The notes beneath the pieces are model-generated. The model did not search any database. It saw nothing but the letters and a program-made list of their open reading frames with translations, and was not told the origin of the DNA. Shown in pieces: positions 34,220-41,853 of a stretch of DNA of 64,000 bases; the stretch's first letter is position 1; each line of letters begins with the position of its first letter. Origin of the DNA: CAWHMS01 sp963830495 (GTDB lineage Bacteria > Actinomycetota > Actinomycetes > Propionibacteriales > Nocardioidaceae); contig CAWHMS010000001.1 in assembly GCA_963830495.1 (NCBI GenBank), forward strand, positions 186,001 to 250,000. Reading direction: 5' to 3'. The position numbers and the translations under genes were made by a program.

Positions 34220-36057
34220 CAGAAATCCGCGGGGACTGGGGTGCCGACGGTTATGTCGTTGGTGCACAGGGTCGCACCGGGTGCATTCGGTCCCACCAGG
34301 CGCAGGCCGATGCTGCTCACGCCCTCGGTCACCTGCATCCACGCGCCGCCGAGCCCGCGGTGCACCGGGACAACGGCCTCGGAGCCGTTGCTGAGCCTGA
34401 TCTCGAGGGACGTGTCGGCTGAGACCAGGTACGGCACGCGCATCCACAAGGTCTCGTCCGGCGGGGGGACGATCAGTTCCAGGGTTACTGGACCGGTCCG
34501 CACAGCGTGGCCACAGTTCTGGTCGGCGCTGCGTTCAGCGAATGTCGTCTCCTCGAGCAGGACAGGGACGATTCGTCCCTCGTCGGTCACCATGCGTAGG
34601 TTGTCGCTGCTGTCGGGGAAGCGCAAGTCGTCTCCAAGCAAAACGAGTTGACGGCTTTGCAGGTTCTCCGGGTAGGCCAGACTCCACAACACTCGCTCTG
34701 GCACTGGCGCATCGACCAGGTCGACCGTGCCCTCGGAAGTACGCACGTCAACCGCCAGGTTGTCGAAGTACTCCTCGCCATCATCCACTCCGTGCCAGTG
34801 CGAGACAAAGAGCGAAGCAGAGAGGAAACCGACTGCAACCACGATGCAGACAAGGCCAATGATCGTTCGGCGGCTCTCGAGGAACGACCGGCGTCGCGTC
34901 ACCGGGCCATCAGCCGAGTCTGGGATGCGAACCCACGCCAGGCCGAAACAGAGTATGGCGACGATGCCGATATCCGTGAGCTGGCGATACTCCAGCCCCA
35001 AGCCGCCGAAAGCCGAGCCGCGAAATCTCCACGCCAGGATCAGGTCCAGCGTCACTACGAGCAACAAGAACGCCCACGGTGCGACGGCGCGCTTTCTGGT
35101 GGAGAGGCTCTGCTCAATCAATAGCAGCAGTGCACCAGCTGCGACGAGGACCTGAATCGTCGGTGGATCAGGCGTCGCCATCGCAACTACGGAGTCAGTC
35201 CATGCCAATGGTCCGCCGAGCAGGCCAGTCGGCAACGCTGTGCCCAGAACACGGATGAAGCCCCACGCCAGGTCTTGGGTTGTCCAAGCCACCCGACTGC
35301 TGCTGTCTCCGAACAGCGAGTAGCCGGCGACGTACACCAGGCCGATGGCGACGTACAGCGCGAATCCACGCCAGTAGCGGCGCGCCACCGAGCGCAGCCG
35401 CTCGACCAGATTGCCCTCGGCGAAGTAGCCGATGGTGATGAAGGCGATGAGCAGGAAGAGGAGCGCCGTCTTGCCGTAGAACGCGAGCCCGATCACCGCC
35501 CAGACCGCCGCCACCAGCGCGTGCCAGAACCGGCCGGTGCGGAGGTAGGTGAGGTGTGCCGACAGGCCGAAGATGATCGCGATCTGCATCGGCAGTTGGT
35601 TGAGCGCCGCCGCCCACCAGATCGTCGCCGGCAGAGTGATGACCGAGAAGAGGTAGACCGCGAGCAGCGCGAGCACGAAGGGACGGACGCCGAAGAGATT
35701 GACCAGCAGGCGGTACATCCCGAAGCTGGCGACTGCCTGGAGCGTGAGCAGCAGCGCGGCGTGCCAGCCCCATTCGAGCGGCACCAGCTGCGTCATCACC
35801 CATTGCACGGTCCACCCACCGGGCATGAACTGCCCGTCGTACGACTGGGTCACGAACGCCCAGGTGAGATCGGAGTCCGCGGCGCGGGCCATCAACCTAA
35901 AGTCGTCCTGCTGGAACCAGCCGCCGAGGAGTGCCCAGGCACGGAACGCCAGCTGTGCGACGATCATGCCGACCGCTACCGCCGTGACCGTCGAGATGGC
36001 AATGCCACCCCACCGGGGTGTCGTGTCATCGACGAGACGCTCGTTGTCGATGGTCAT
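34219..36057 (-). CDS. Multi-pass membrane protein, possible GT-C glycosyltransferase
   Basis: A 612-residue protein with about ten hydrophobic helices over residues 20-420, then a soluble C-terminal domain of about 190 residues. WFQQDDFRLMARA in the first outer loop has the acidic pair expected of GT-C enzymes. No better family assignment is possible by eye. The ATG at 36057 is used; in-frame ATG codons at 36114 and 36111 would add 18-19 Arg-rich residues. The C-terminal third has noticeably less GC-rich codons than the neighbours. It is coupled to the acyltransferase gene by a TGATG overlap, so the two probably act on the same glycan. Confidence 0.6.
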   Translation of the reverse strand: MTIDNERLVDDTTPRWGGIAISTVTAVAVGMIVAQLAFRAWALLGGWFQQDDFRLMARAADSDLTWAFVTQSYDGQFMPGGWTVQWVMTQLVPLEWGWHAALLLTLQAVASFGMYRLLVNLFGVRPFVLALLAVYLFSVITLPATIWWAAALNQLPMQIAIIFGLSAHLTYLRTGRFWHALVAAVWAVIGLAFYGKTALLFLLIAFITIGYFAEGNLVERLRSVARRYWRGFALYVAIGLVYVAGYSLFGDSSSRVAWTTQDLAWGFIRVLGTALPTGLLGGPLAWTDSVVAMATPDPPTIQVLVAAGALLLLIEQSLSTRKRAVAPWAFLLLVVTLDLILAWRFRGSAFGGLGLEYRQLTDIGIVAILCFGLAWVRIPDSADGPVTRRRSFLESRRTIIGLVCIVVAVGFLSASLFVSHWHGVDDGEEYFDNLAVDVRTSEGTVDLVDAPVPERVLWSLAYPENLQSRQLVLLGDDLRFPDSSDNLRMVTDEGRIVPVLLEETTFAERSADQNCGHAVRTGPVTLELIVPPPDETLWMRVPYLVSADTSLEIRLSNGSEAVVPVHRGLGGAWMQVTEGVSSIGLRLVGPNAPGATLCTNDITVGTPVPADF

Positions 36058-36173
36058 CTCGTCGAGGTGGTCACCCACGCACTGCCACCTCCTGCGCCGT
36101 CCTCGTGGCATCACGAGGATAAGCCCGCCGACCAGCCGCCTGGCCCGTGGGCAGCGATATGCGTTCCGGGGCT

Positions 36174-36188
36174 ACTCACTGGTAAGAT
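36174..36188 (+). promoter_or_regulatory. Shared envelope promoter element, copy 3
   Basis: ACTCACTGGTAAGAT lies 34 nt before the DUF3068 gene start, with CT upstream as in copy 2. It matches copy 2 at 13 of 15 bases, and TGG-TAAGAT keeps the extended -10 pattern. Confidence 0.55.
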
Positions 36189-36222
36189 CCGCCCGAATCT
36201 TTTCTCTGGGAGGAATCCGGAC

Positions 36223-37389
36223 GTGCGCAAGAAGCTTGGTGTCATCCTGATCGCGCTCGGCGTCTTTGCGCTGGTGCTCGGCGCACTGTCGAGGTACTAC
36301 GCCCACAACGAGCTCGCGGTGGCGCCGCTGGACCGAGACTCCAGCAGCGCCGAGGGGGCCGAGGATCCGCCCTCGGTGTCCGAGGGCACCGACGCCACGA
36401 TCTTCAGCCTGGCTGCCGGATTGCAGGAGATCCAGACCGACCTCGTCTCGACCCGCAACACCGTAGGCCAGGTGGAGGACTCCGAGAAGCTCAGCGACGC
36501 GACCGGGGACCGGCTGGCGATCTACGAGACCTTCAGCTACACCGAGGACGGCGAGGGTCGCGTCCTCTCCGGCACCTTCGACAGGGTCATCTTCGACCGC
36601 AAGTCAGGCGAGACCGTCGACTGTCCCGCCGACCTCGCAGAGCTCTGCGACGAGAAGACTGGCTCCACCATCGGCGCGGGCAGGCTCGAGCAGCTGATCG
36701 ACGAGGCCGGCACCGACGACCTCACCGAAGTCTTCGGCGGCGCCGAGGAGCTGACCTTCCTGGCCCCGGGAGACAAGCCGGTCAATCCCGGCGACCGACC
36801 CTTCAACGGCTTCGAGGGCCAGTTCTTCAAGATGCCCTTCGACACGCAGAAGACCACCTACCAGTGGTGGGACGGCTCGCTCCGCGAGGCCACCGACATG
36901 GTCTACCAGGACACTGAGGAGATCGACGGGCTGACGACGTACCGGTTCGAGCAGGTGATCCCGCCGACCGACATCGCCGACCAGGAGCTGCCCGCCTCGG
37001 TCACCGGGTTCGAGGACGACGTGATCGCCGACCGGATGTACTCCAACACCCGCACGCTGTGGATCGAGCCGGAGACCGGCGCGGTCATCAAGGCGCAGGA
37101 AGACCAGCTCACGACCTTCGACTACGAGGGCGAGCCTCTGATCACCGCCACCGACGCGACCATCGGCTACAACGAGGAGACCGTCCAGTTCAATGTGGAG
37201 TACTACGAGTCGGACGCCTCCCAGCTCGCGCTGGTGCGCTTCTGGGTGCCGGTGTTCAGCTTGTTCGGCCTGGTGTTCATCGCCGTAGGCATCTTCCTGC
37301 TCGTCACGGGGCGTCGGCGCAGCAGGTCGGGCACCGGGACTGATTCCGGCTCACGCACGAGCACCCCAACACACGCCGGGACGCGCTGA
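36223..37389 (+). CDS. DUF3068 (PorA-family-like) membrane protein
   Basis: A 388-residue protein from GTG, with GGGAGGA at ribosome-binding distance. It is anchored by an N-terminal helix (LGVILIALGVFALVLGALS) and a C-terminal helix (VFSLFGLVFIAVGIFLLV) with a large outer domain between them. DGLTTYRFEQVIPPTDI and RTLWIEPETGAVIKAQED are typical DUF3068 blocks. The mycobacterial counterpart, Rv0227c, sits in the same neighbourhood. Its function is unknown; an envelope role is inferred from context and the shared promoter element. A longer in-frame reading upstream lacks conserved sequence and would cover that element. Confidence 0.85.
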   Translation: MRKKLGVILIALGVFALVLGALSRYYAHNELAVAPLDRDSSSAEGAEDPPSVSEGTDATIFSLAAGLQEIQTDLVSTRNTVGQVEDSEKLSDATGDRLAIYETFSYTEDGEGRVLSGTFDRVIFDRKSGETVDCPADLAELCDEKTGSTIGAGRLEQLIDEAGTDDLTEVFGGAEELTFLAPGDKPVNPGDRPFNGFEGQFFKMPFDTQKTTYQWWDGSLREATDMVYQDTEEIDGLTTYRFEQVIPPTDIADQELPASVTGFEDDVIADRMYSNTRTLWIEPETGAVIKAQEDQLTTFDYEGEPLITATDATIGYNEETVQFNVEYYESDASQLALVRFWVPVFSLFGLVFIAVGIFLLVTGRRRSRSGTGTDSGSRTSTPTHAGTR

Positions 37390-37402
37390 CCCGCCTCAGC
37401 CG

Positions 37403-38213
37403 ATGGCCACTGGGGGGATGGCGAGGCGACGGTTTCGCGCCCTGTCCGCCGCCCCTGCGATCCTGCTCGCGACAACTGGCAGCGCGGTGGCGGTGCAGTC
37501 TCCTGGCGCCGCGGCGCAGCAAGCGCTTGACAGTGCCACGCCGCGCATCCTGATCCTTGGTGATTCGATCACGCACGGCTCGGCCCGGGGACTACACGTG
37601 GCGCCTCCTGCTGTGGCGACACCTGGAGACCAGCGGCGAGGCCGTGACTTCGTCGGCCACGGACCGACCTGCCTCACGGTGATCGCACGCCGGCACGCGT
37701 CCGACCTGACTTGGCAGCCGAGTCCAGACGCCAGCGCGTGGGCCGTCTGGATCCGTCACGTCTCCGCGGGCGCCCTGGACCAGGGCAGGATCGCTGGTGC
37801 GCTCGGATGAGGTCCGAGTCGCTGACCTGGTCGCGGGCGATGACTACCGGTTCAAGGTGCAAGCCGTCAGCTCAGGCGTGTCGGGTGGCTATTCGGCCGT
37901 TCGCGGTATCACTCCGACCGGGCCGGTGCCGGAGGCTCCGAGGCTGGAGCCGATTCGCGTGGTGAATCCGCGCACTGCCGTGCTGCGCTGGCAGTCCGTC
38001 CGACACGCGGCGGCGTACGTCGCGGTCTCGCGCAACCTCACGACAGATGGCACGTGGCGGGAGATCAGCACCCGCAAGTCGATCACCGGCTCTCGGCTCG
38101 AGGTCGGGCAGCTACGGCCCAGCAGCCGATACGCGTTCAGGTTGCAGTCCTGGCACATGAGCGTTCCCGGCTGCACATCTCAGGCTCGGCGGATCTCGTT
38201 GCCTCGAGGTTGA
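37403..38213 (+). pseudogene. Decayed SGNH hydrolase with FN3 repeats
   Basis: The first frame gives a signal peptide (MARRRFRALSAAPAILLATT) and the SGNH block I RILILGDSITHGS. It then loses frame: GDYTW and LLLWRHLETSGEA continue in a second frame and DFVGH in the first again. The rest of the hydrolase domain, including the Asp/His block, is missing. FN3-type sequence follows, LTWQPSPDASAWAVWIRHVSAG, ending in a stop at 37810. It resumes in another frame as DDYRFKVQAVSSGVSGGYSAVRG and a second FN3 repeat to 38213. Three or more indels plus an internal deletion argue for true decay. Confidence 0.75.
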
Positions 38214-38233
38214 CCCCGCTGGACGCAGCGGGG
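38214..38233 (+). terminator. Hairpin after the SGNH/FN3 remnant
   Basis: CCCCGCT and AGCGGGG form a perfect 7-bp stem with a 6-nt loop immediately after the stop codon. No T-run follows, which is common for actinobacterial terminators. Confidence 0.5.
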
Positions 38234-38348
38234 CGGGGGCTGGCTACCCGAGCCGTTCGCTCAGACAGCGCTCCGACGCCGCTCTAGGGTGTTGGGCAGT
38301 AGCAAGTCATAGTCTCATTGTCACGAGCCGCACGGAAGGCAGTCGTTC

Positions 38349-39065
38349 ATGCAGAGCGAACTCTTCGACCAAAGCAACGTCGAGGTACAGGCGCAGCAGC
38401 GATTCGCGCTCCAGAACTCGCAGCTGCTGCGGGTGAGTCTCGGCCCGGACGTGCTTGCCACCAAGGGCGCGATGGTCGCCTTCCAGGGCCAGGTCAGCTT
38501 CGAGCACGAGAAGTCCGGCAGCGCGATGAAGATGCTCAAAAAGGCGATGACGGCAGAGGACAACCCGCTCATGCGCGTCAGCGGCCAAGGGGAGGTGTTC
38601 TTCGCCAACGAGGCCGGCTACGTCTTCCTCGTCGAGCTCGCCGGCGACGCACTGAGCGTCAGCGGGGGCAACCTGTTGGCCTTCGACGCGACGCTCGCCT
38701 GGGACATCAACCGCACCAAGGGCGCCGGTGTGATGGCGGGCGGACTCTTCAACACCACCGTCACCGGCCAAGGGACCGTGGCGCTGTGCACTGTCGGCAA
38801 GCCGGTCGTGCTCGACTGCTCGCAGCAGCCGACGTACGTCGACACCAATGCCTGCGTTGCATGGTCGGCCAATCTGGCGCCGAATCTTGTCTCCAGCATG
38901 AAGTTCAAGTCGCTGCTCAAGGGCGGGTCTGGAGAGGCTCTGCAGTACGCCTTCCACGGACCCGGCTTCGTCGTCGTACAGCCGAGTGAGTGGGCCGCCC
39001 AGCCCGGAGCCGCCGGGCAGCAGAGCTCCAGCGGTGGCGTGCTCGGCAACCTCCTCGGCAACTAG
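38349..39065 (+). CDS. AIM24 family protein
   Basis: A 238-residue protein of the AIM24 (DUF124, TRAP-like) superfamily with a beta-rich fold: VEVQAQQRFALQNSQLLRVSL, FQGQVSFEHEKSG, GQGEVFFANEAGYVFLVELAGD and FDATLAWDINRTKGAG are the family blocks in order. The tail is Gly/Ser-rich and ends GGVLGNLLGN. The bacterial function is unknown. There is no signal peptide, so it is probably cytoplasmic or membrane-associated. The ATG is preceded by GGAAGG at usable distance. It stands alone. Confidence 0.85.
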   Translation: MQSELFDQSNVEVQAQQRFALQNSQLLRVSLGPDVLATKGAMVAFQGQVSFEHEKSGSAMKMLKKAMTAEDNPLMRVSGQGEVFFANEAGYVFLVELAGDALSVSGGNLLAFDATLAWDINRTKGAGVMAGGLFNTTVTGQGTVALCTVGKPVVLDCSQQPTYVDTNACVAWSANLAPNLVSSMKFKSLLKGGSGEALQYAFHGPGFVVVQPSEWAAQPGAAGQQSSSGGVLGNLLGN

Positions 39066-39164
39066 CTCTCGCACGAACGGCTCACGCCCGAGACCCGCAA
39101 GGGAACCGGGCGACCGCACTGTGCGTCTCAGCCAGACAAACCTTGATGCGAAGGCGGTCTGGCG

Positions 39165-41018
39165 ATGCGTGGCACGAGATGGCGGCGGCTCGGAGTGGCG
39201 GGCGTGGCGCTCACCGGGGGAGTGGCGGTGAGTCTCTTCGGGCTCGGTACGTCGTCGACGACGCCGCTGGCGGCAGCGGCTCAGGAGCTCGACCCCTTCG
39301 ACGACTGCGACGAGTTGCGCGACTGGTACGTCGCCGCGGCGACCCCGAAGGTGGGGCCTTGGGGCTTCGAGCAGTACCCGGTGATGTACGCGGCAGATGC
39401 CATGGCGGGCGTGCGCGCGGACGGCACGGCGACCGCGGAAGTCGAGGCCGGCGCTGTCGGCAACGGCGACACCGGCACCAACGTGCAGGAGGTCGGCGTC
39501 GACGAGCCTGACATCGCCAAGACCAACGGCGAGATACTGGTGACGATCAAGGATCACGCCCTGCTCGTGTTCGACGTGTCGGGTGCCGAGCCGAGCGAAG
39601 TCGGCCGGCTGGATCTGGGCCGGGACATGTGGGGCAGCGAGCTGTTGCTCGTCGGCGACCGAGTCGTGGTCATGAGCGGCAACGCCGGCTTCTACGGCGG
39701 CCCGATCATCGGGGGTGGCATGGCTGTTGAGCGCATCGCGGCGCCGGGCTACTGGGGACAGGCCGGCCGCGCCACCATCACGACGGTCGACATCTCCGAC
39801 CCGAGCGACCCCACCACCGTGTCCGAGCGCACCCTGCGCGCATCGCTGGTCTCCGCCCGTCAGTACGGCGACGTCGTGCGCATCGTGACCAGCTCCACCG
39901 CCACCTTCGACTTCGTGTACCCGCGGAAGGGCCGCAGCGAAGCGGCAGCACGTCAGCAGAACAGAGAGATCATCCGCAGCTCCGAGGCCGAGGACTGGCT
40001 CCCGCAGAACCGAGCCGGCGACCCGACGCTCGCGTGCACGGACGTGTCGCGCCCCGCCGACTCCAAGCCGCTGACCACCGTCAGCATCCTCACCCTCGAC
40101 CCGTCCGACCCCGACGCCGGCTCATCGGTCGGTGTGGCCGCCGAGGGCGACCTGGTCTACAGCTCGACCGACCGGCTCTACGTCTCCTCCACGATGTGGG
40201 GCGGCTCCTGGTGGTCCTCGATCTCCGGATCGGCGTCGTCGAGCACCGACGTGCACGCCTTCGCTCTCAATGGCGACCAGACGACGTACGTCGCGTCGGG
40301 CAAGGTCCCCGGGTACGTCCAGGACCGGTGGGCGTTCAACGAGCACGAAGGCGAACTGCGGGTCGCGAGCACACGCGACAACGGATCGGAGAGTCTCGTG
40401 ACGGTGCTGTCGGAGGAGGGCGACGACCTGGTCAGGATCGGGTGGGTCGGCGGCCTGGGCCAGGACGAGGAGATCAAGTCGGTGCGCTGGTTCGGCGACG
40501 TCGCGGTGGTCGTGACCTTCCGCAGCATCGACCCGCTCTACACGCTGGACCTGTCCGACCCGAGTGATCCACGGCTGCTCGGTGAGCTCAAGATCCCGGG
40601 CTTCTCCGAGTACCTGCACCCGATCGGCGACGACCTGTTGCTCGGCGTCGGGCAGGACGCCGGCCGCCGCGGCTTCACCCGCGGCTCGCAGGTGCAGACC
40701 TTCGACCTCGCGGACCTGACCTCGCCCGAGAAGGTCGCCTCGCTGCGGTTCGAGTCCGACTACAGCCCGGTGGAGACCGACTCGCGCGTGTTCACCTACC
40801 TACCGGAGCAGCGGTTCGCGTTCGTGCCCACGGGGAGCTGGCGCGGTGGCGGCACGGTCGAGGTCGTGCGCACCGAGGCCGACGGCAGCCTCAGCTCGGT
40901 GGCCAGCCTGCGATCCGGATGGCCGGAGTCGGTGCGCATGGTGCCGGTCGCTGACGACCGGGTCGCCATGGTCTCGCACGGCGAGGTGGCCCGGATCATC
41001 GACGTCACGCAGTGGTGA
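39165..41018 (+). CDS. Secreted beta-propeller domain protein
   Basis: A 617-residue exported protein. The first about 38 residues form a signal peptide (RRLGVAGVALTGGVAVSLFGL) ending near LAAAAQ. The beta-propeller family hallmark TNVQEVGVDEPDIAKTNGE is near residue 105, followed by repeated blades with DISDPSDPTTVSER and DLSDPSDPRLLGEL, the typical SDPS turn of this family (PF09826 from memory). FAFVPTGSWRGGGTVEVV precedes the last blade. No catalytic residues are known for the family; surface binding is plausible. It ends 14 bp inside the convergent methyltransferase gene. Confidence 0.83.
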   Translation: MRGTRWRRLGVAGVALTGGVAVSLFGLGTSSTTPLAAAAQELDPFDDCDELRDWYVAAATPKVGPWGFEQYPVMYAADAMAGVRADGTATAEVEAGAVGNGDTGTNVQEVGVDEPDIAKTNGEILVTIKDHALLVFDVSGAEPSEVGRLDLGRDMWGSELLLVGDRVVVMSGNAGFYGGPIIGGGMAVERIAAPGYWGQAGRATITTVDISDPSDPTTVSERTLRASLVSARQYGDVVRIVTSSTATFDFVYPRKGRSEAAARQQNREIIRSSEAEDWLPQNRAGDPTLACTDVSRPADSKPLTTVSILTLDPSDPDAGSSVGVAAEGDLVYSSTDRLYVSSTMWGGSWWSSISGSASSSTDVHAFALNGDQTTYVASGKVPGYVQDRWAFNEHEGELRVASTRDNGSESLVTVLSEEGDDLVRIGWVGGLGQDEEIKSVRWFGDVAVVVTFRSIDPLYTLDLSDPSDPRLLGELKIPGFSEYLHPIGDDLLLGVGQDAGRRGFTRGSQVQTFDLADLTSPEKVASLRFESDYSPVETDSRVFTYLPEQRFAFVPTGSWRGGGTVEVVRTEADGSLSSVASLRSGWPESVRMVPVADDRVAMVSHGEVARIIDVTQW

Positions 41019-41811
41019 CCGGTCGGCCGACGGCAAAGGCCGCGGTGCCCGGCACGAGGGCGCCACGGATCGGCCCCCAGCCGCCCCAGACGCGATCGTG
41101 CCCGGCCGGCCACTCCGGCTCCTGGAGCGCATGGAGCACCAGGCCCGCGTCGACGATGGCGGCCAGCCAGTCGCCGAGGGTGTGGTGCGGCTCGACGTAC
41201 GTCGGCCGGGCCTCGTCGTCGACCTCGACGTAAGCGCTTCTGTCGAAGTACGAGCGCTGCACGGTGAGGCCCGACTCGGTCGGGTCGTCGGGAAACATCC
41301 GGCGGACCGGATGGACCACGCTGAAGACGCAACGGCCGCCAGGACGCAGCACCCGCGCAACCTCGGCGAGTGCGCAGCGAAGGTCCACGACGAAGGGGAG
41401 CGCACCGAACGCCGAGCACACCAGGTCGAAGGCGGCGTCGGCGCACGGCAGTGCCGTCACCGTGGCGCAGACGAGGGGTACGTCGACCGACGTCTCCTCG
41501 TCGAGGCGGCGACTGTGCTGCAGCATCCGCCACGACAGGTCGAGGCCCACCACCTCGGCCCCTTGCCGCGCCAGCCAGCGTGAGCACTGGCCGGCGCCGC
41601 AGCCGAGCTCGAGCACCCGCCGCCCGCGCACTTGACCGAGCCACCGCACATCGGCCTCGTCCACGCCCTCGGGGCACCAGACGAACCGGTCGTCGCCGAG
41701 GAAGTCGCCGTGCTCGCGCAGGTAGTCGTCGGCCTCGGCGTCCCAGTCACCTCGGTTGGCCTGCGCTGCGGTGGCCTCGTCAACCTGTCGGAACTCTGCG
41801 CCGCTCTCCAC
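41005..41811 (-). CDS. Class I SAM-dependent methyltransferase
   Basis: A 268-residue cytoplasmic enzyme. The SAM motif is VLELGCGAGQCSRWLARQG (about 65-83), with VVGLDLSWRML placing the acidic residue on strand 2 and LVCSAFGALPFVVD as motif IV. The N-terminus with NRGDWDAEADDYLREHGDF is typical of an actinobacterial group of unknown substrate. The start is GTG. A TAGCCT hexamer 7 nt upstream gives a leaderless arrangement. It is convergent with the beta-propeller gene and 42 bp downstream of the Sir2-RecQ frame on the same strand. Confidence 0.85.
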   Translation of the reverse strand: MESGAEFRQVDEATAAQANRGDWDAEADDYLREHGDFLGDDRFVWCPEGVDEADVRWLGQVRGRRVLELGCGAGQCSRWLARQGAEVVGLDLSWRMLQHSRRLDEETSVDVPLVCATVTALPCADAAFDLVCSAFGALPFVVDLRCALAEVARVLRPGGRCVFSVVHPVRRMFPDDPTESGLTVQRSYFDRSAYVEVDDEARPTYVEPHHTLGDWLAAIVDAGLVLHALQEPEWPAGHDRVWGGWGPIRGALVPGTAAFAVGRPVTTA

Positions 41812-41818
41812 CCAACGC

Positions 41819-41824
41819 AGGCTA
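41819..41824 (-). promoter_or_regulatory. -10 hexamer (TAGCCT) for leaderless methyltransferase gene
   Basis: On the reverse strand TAGCCT is followed by 7 nt and the GTG start. It repeats the leaderless spacing found at pyk, polA and others. Confidence 0.45.
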
Positions 41825-41853
41825 TCCGGCGCTCTCCCCAGGGAACCGCGACA

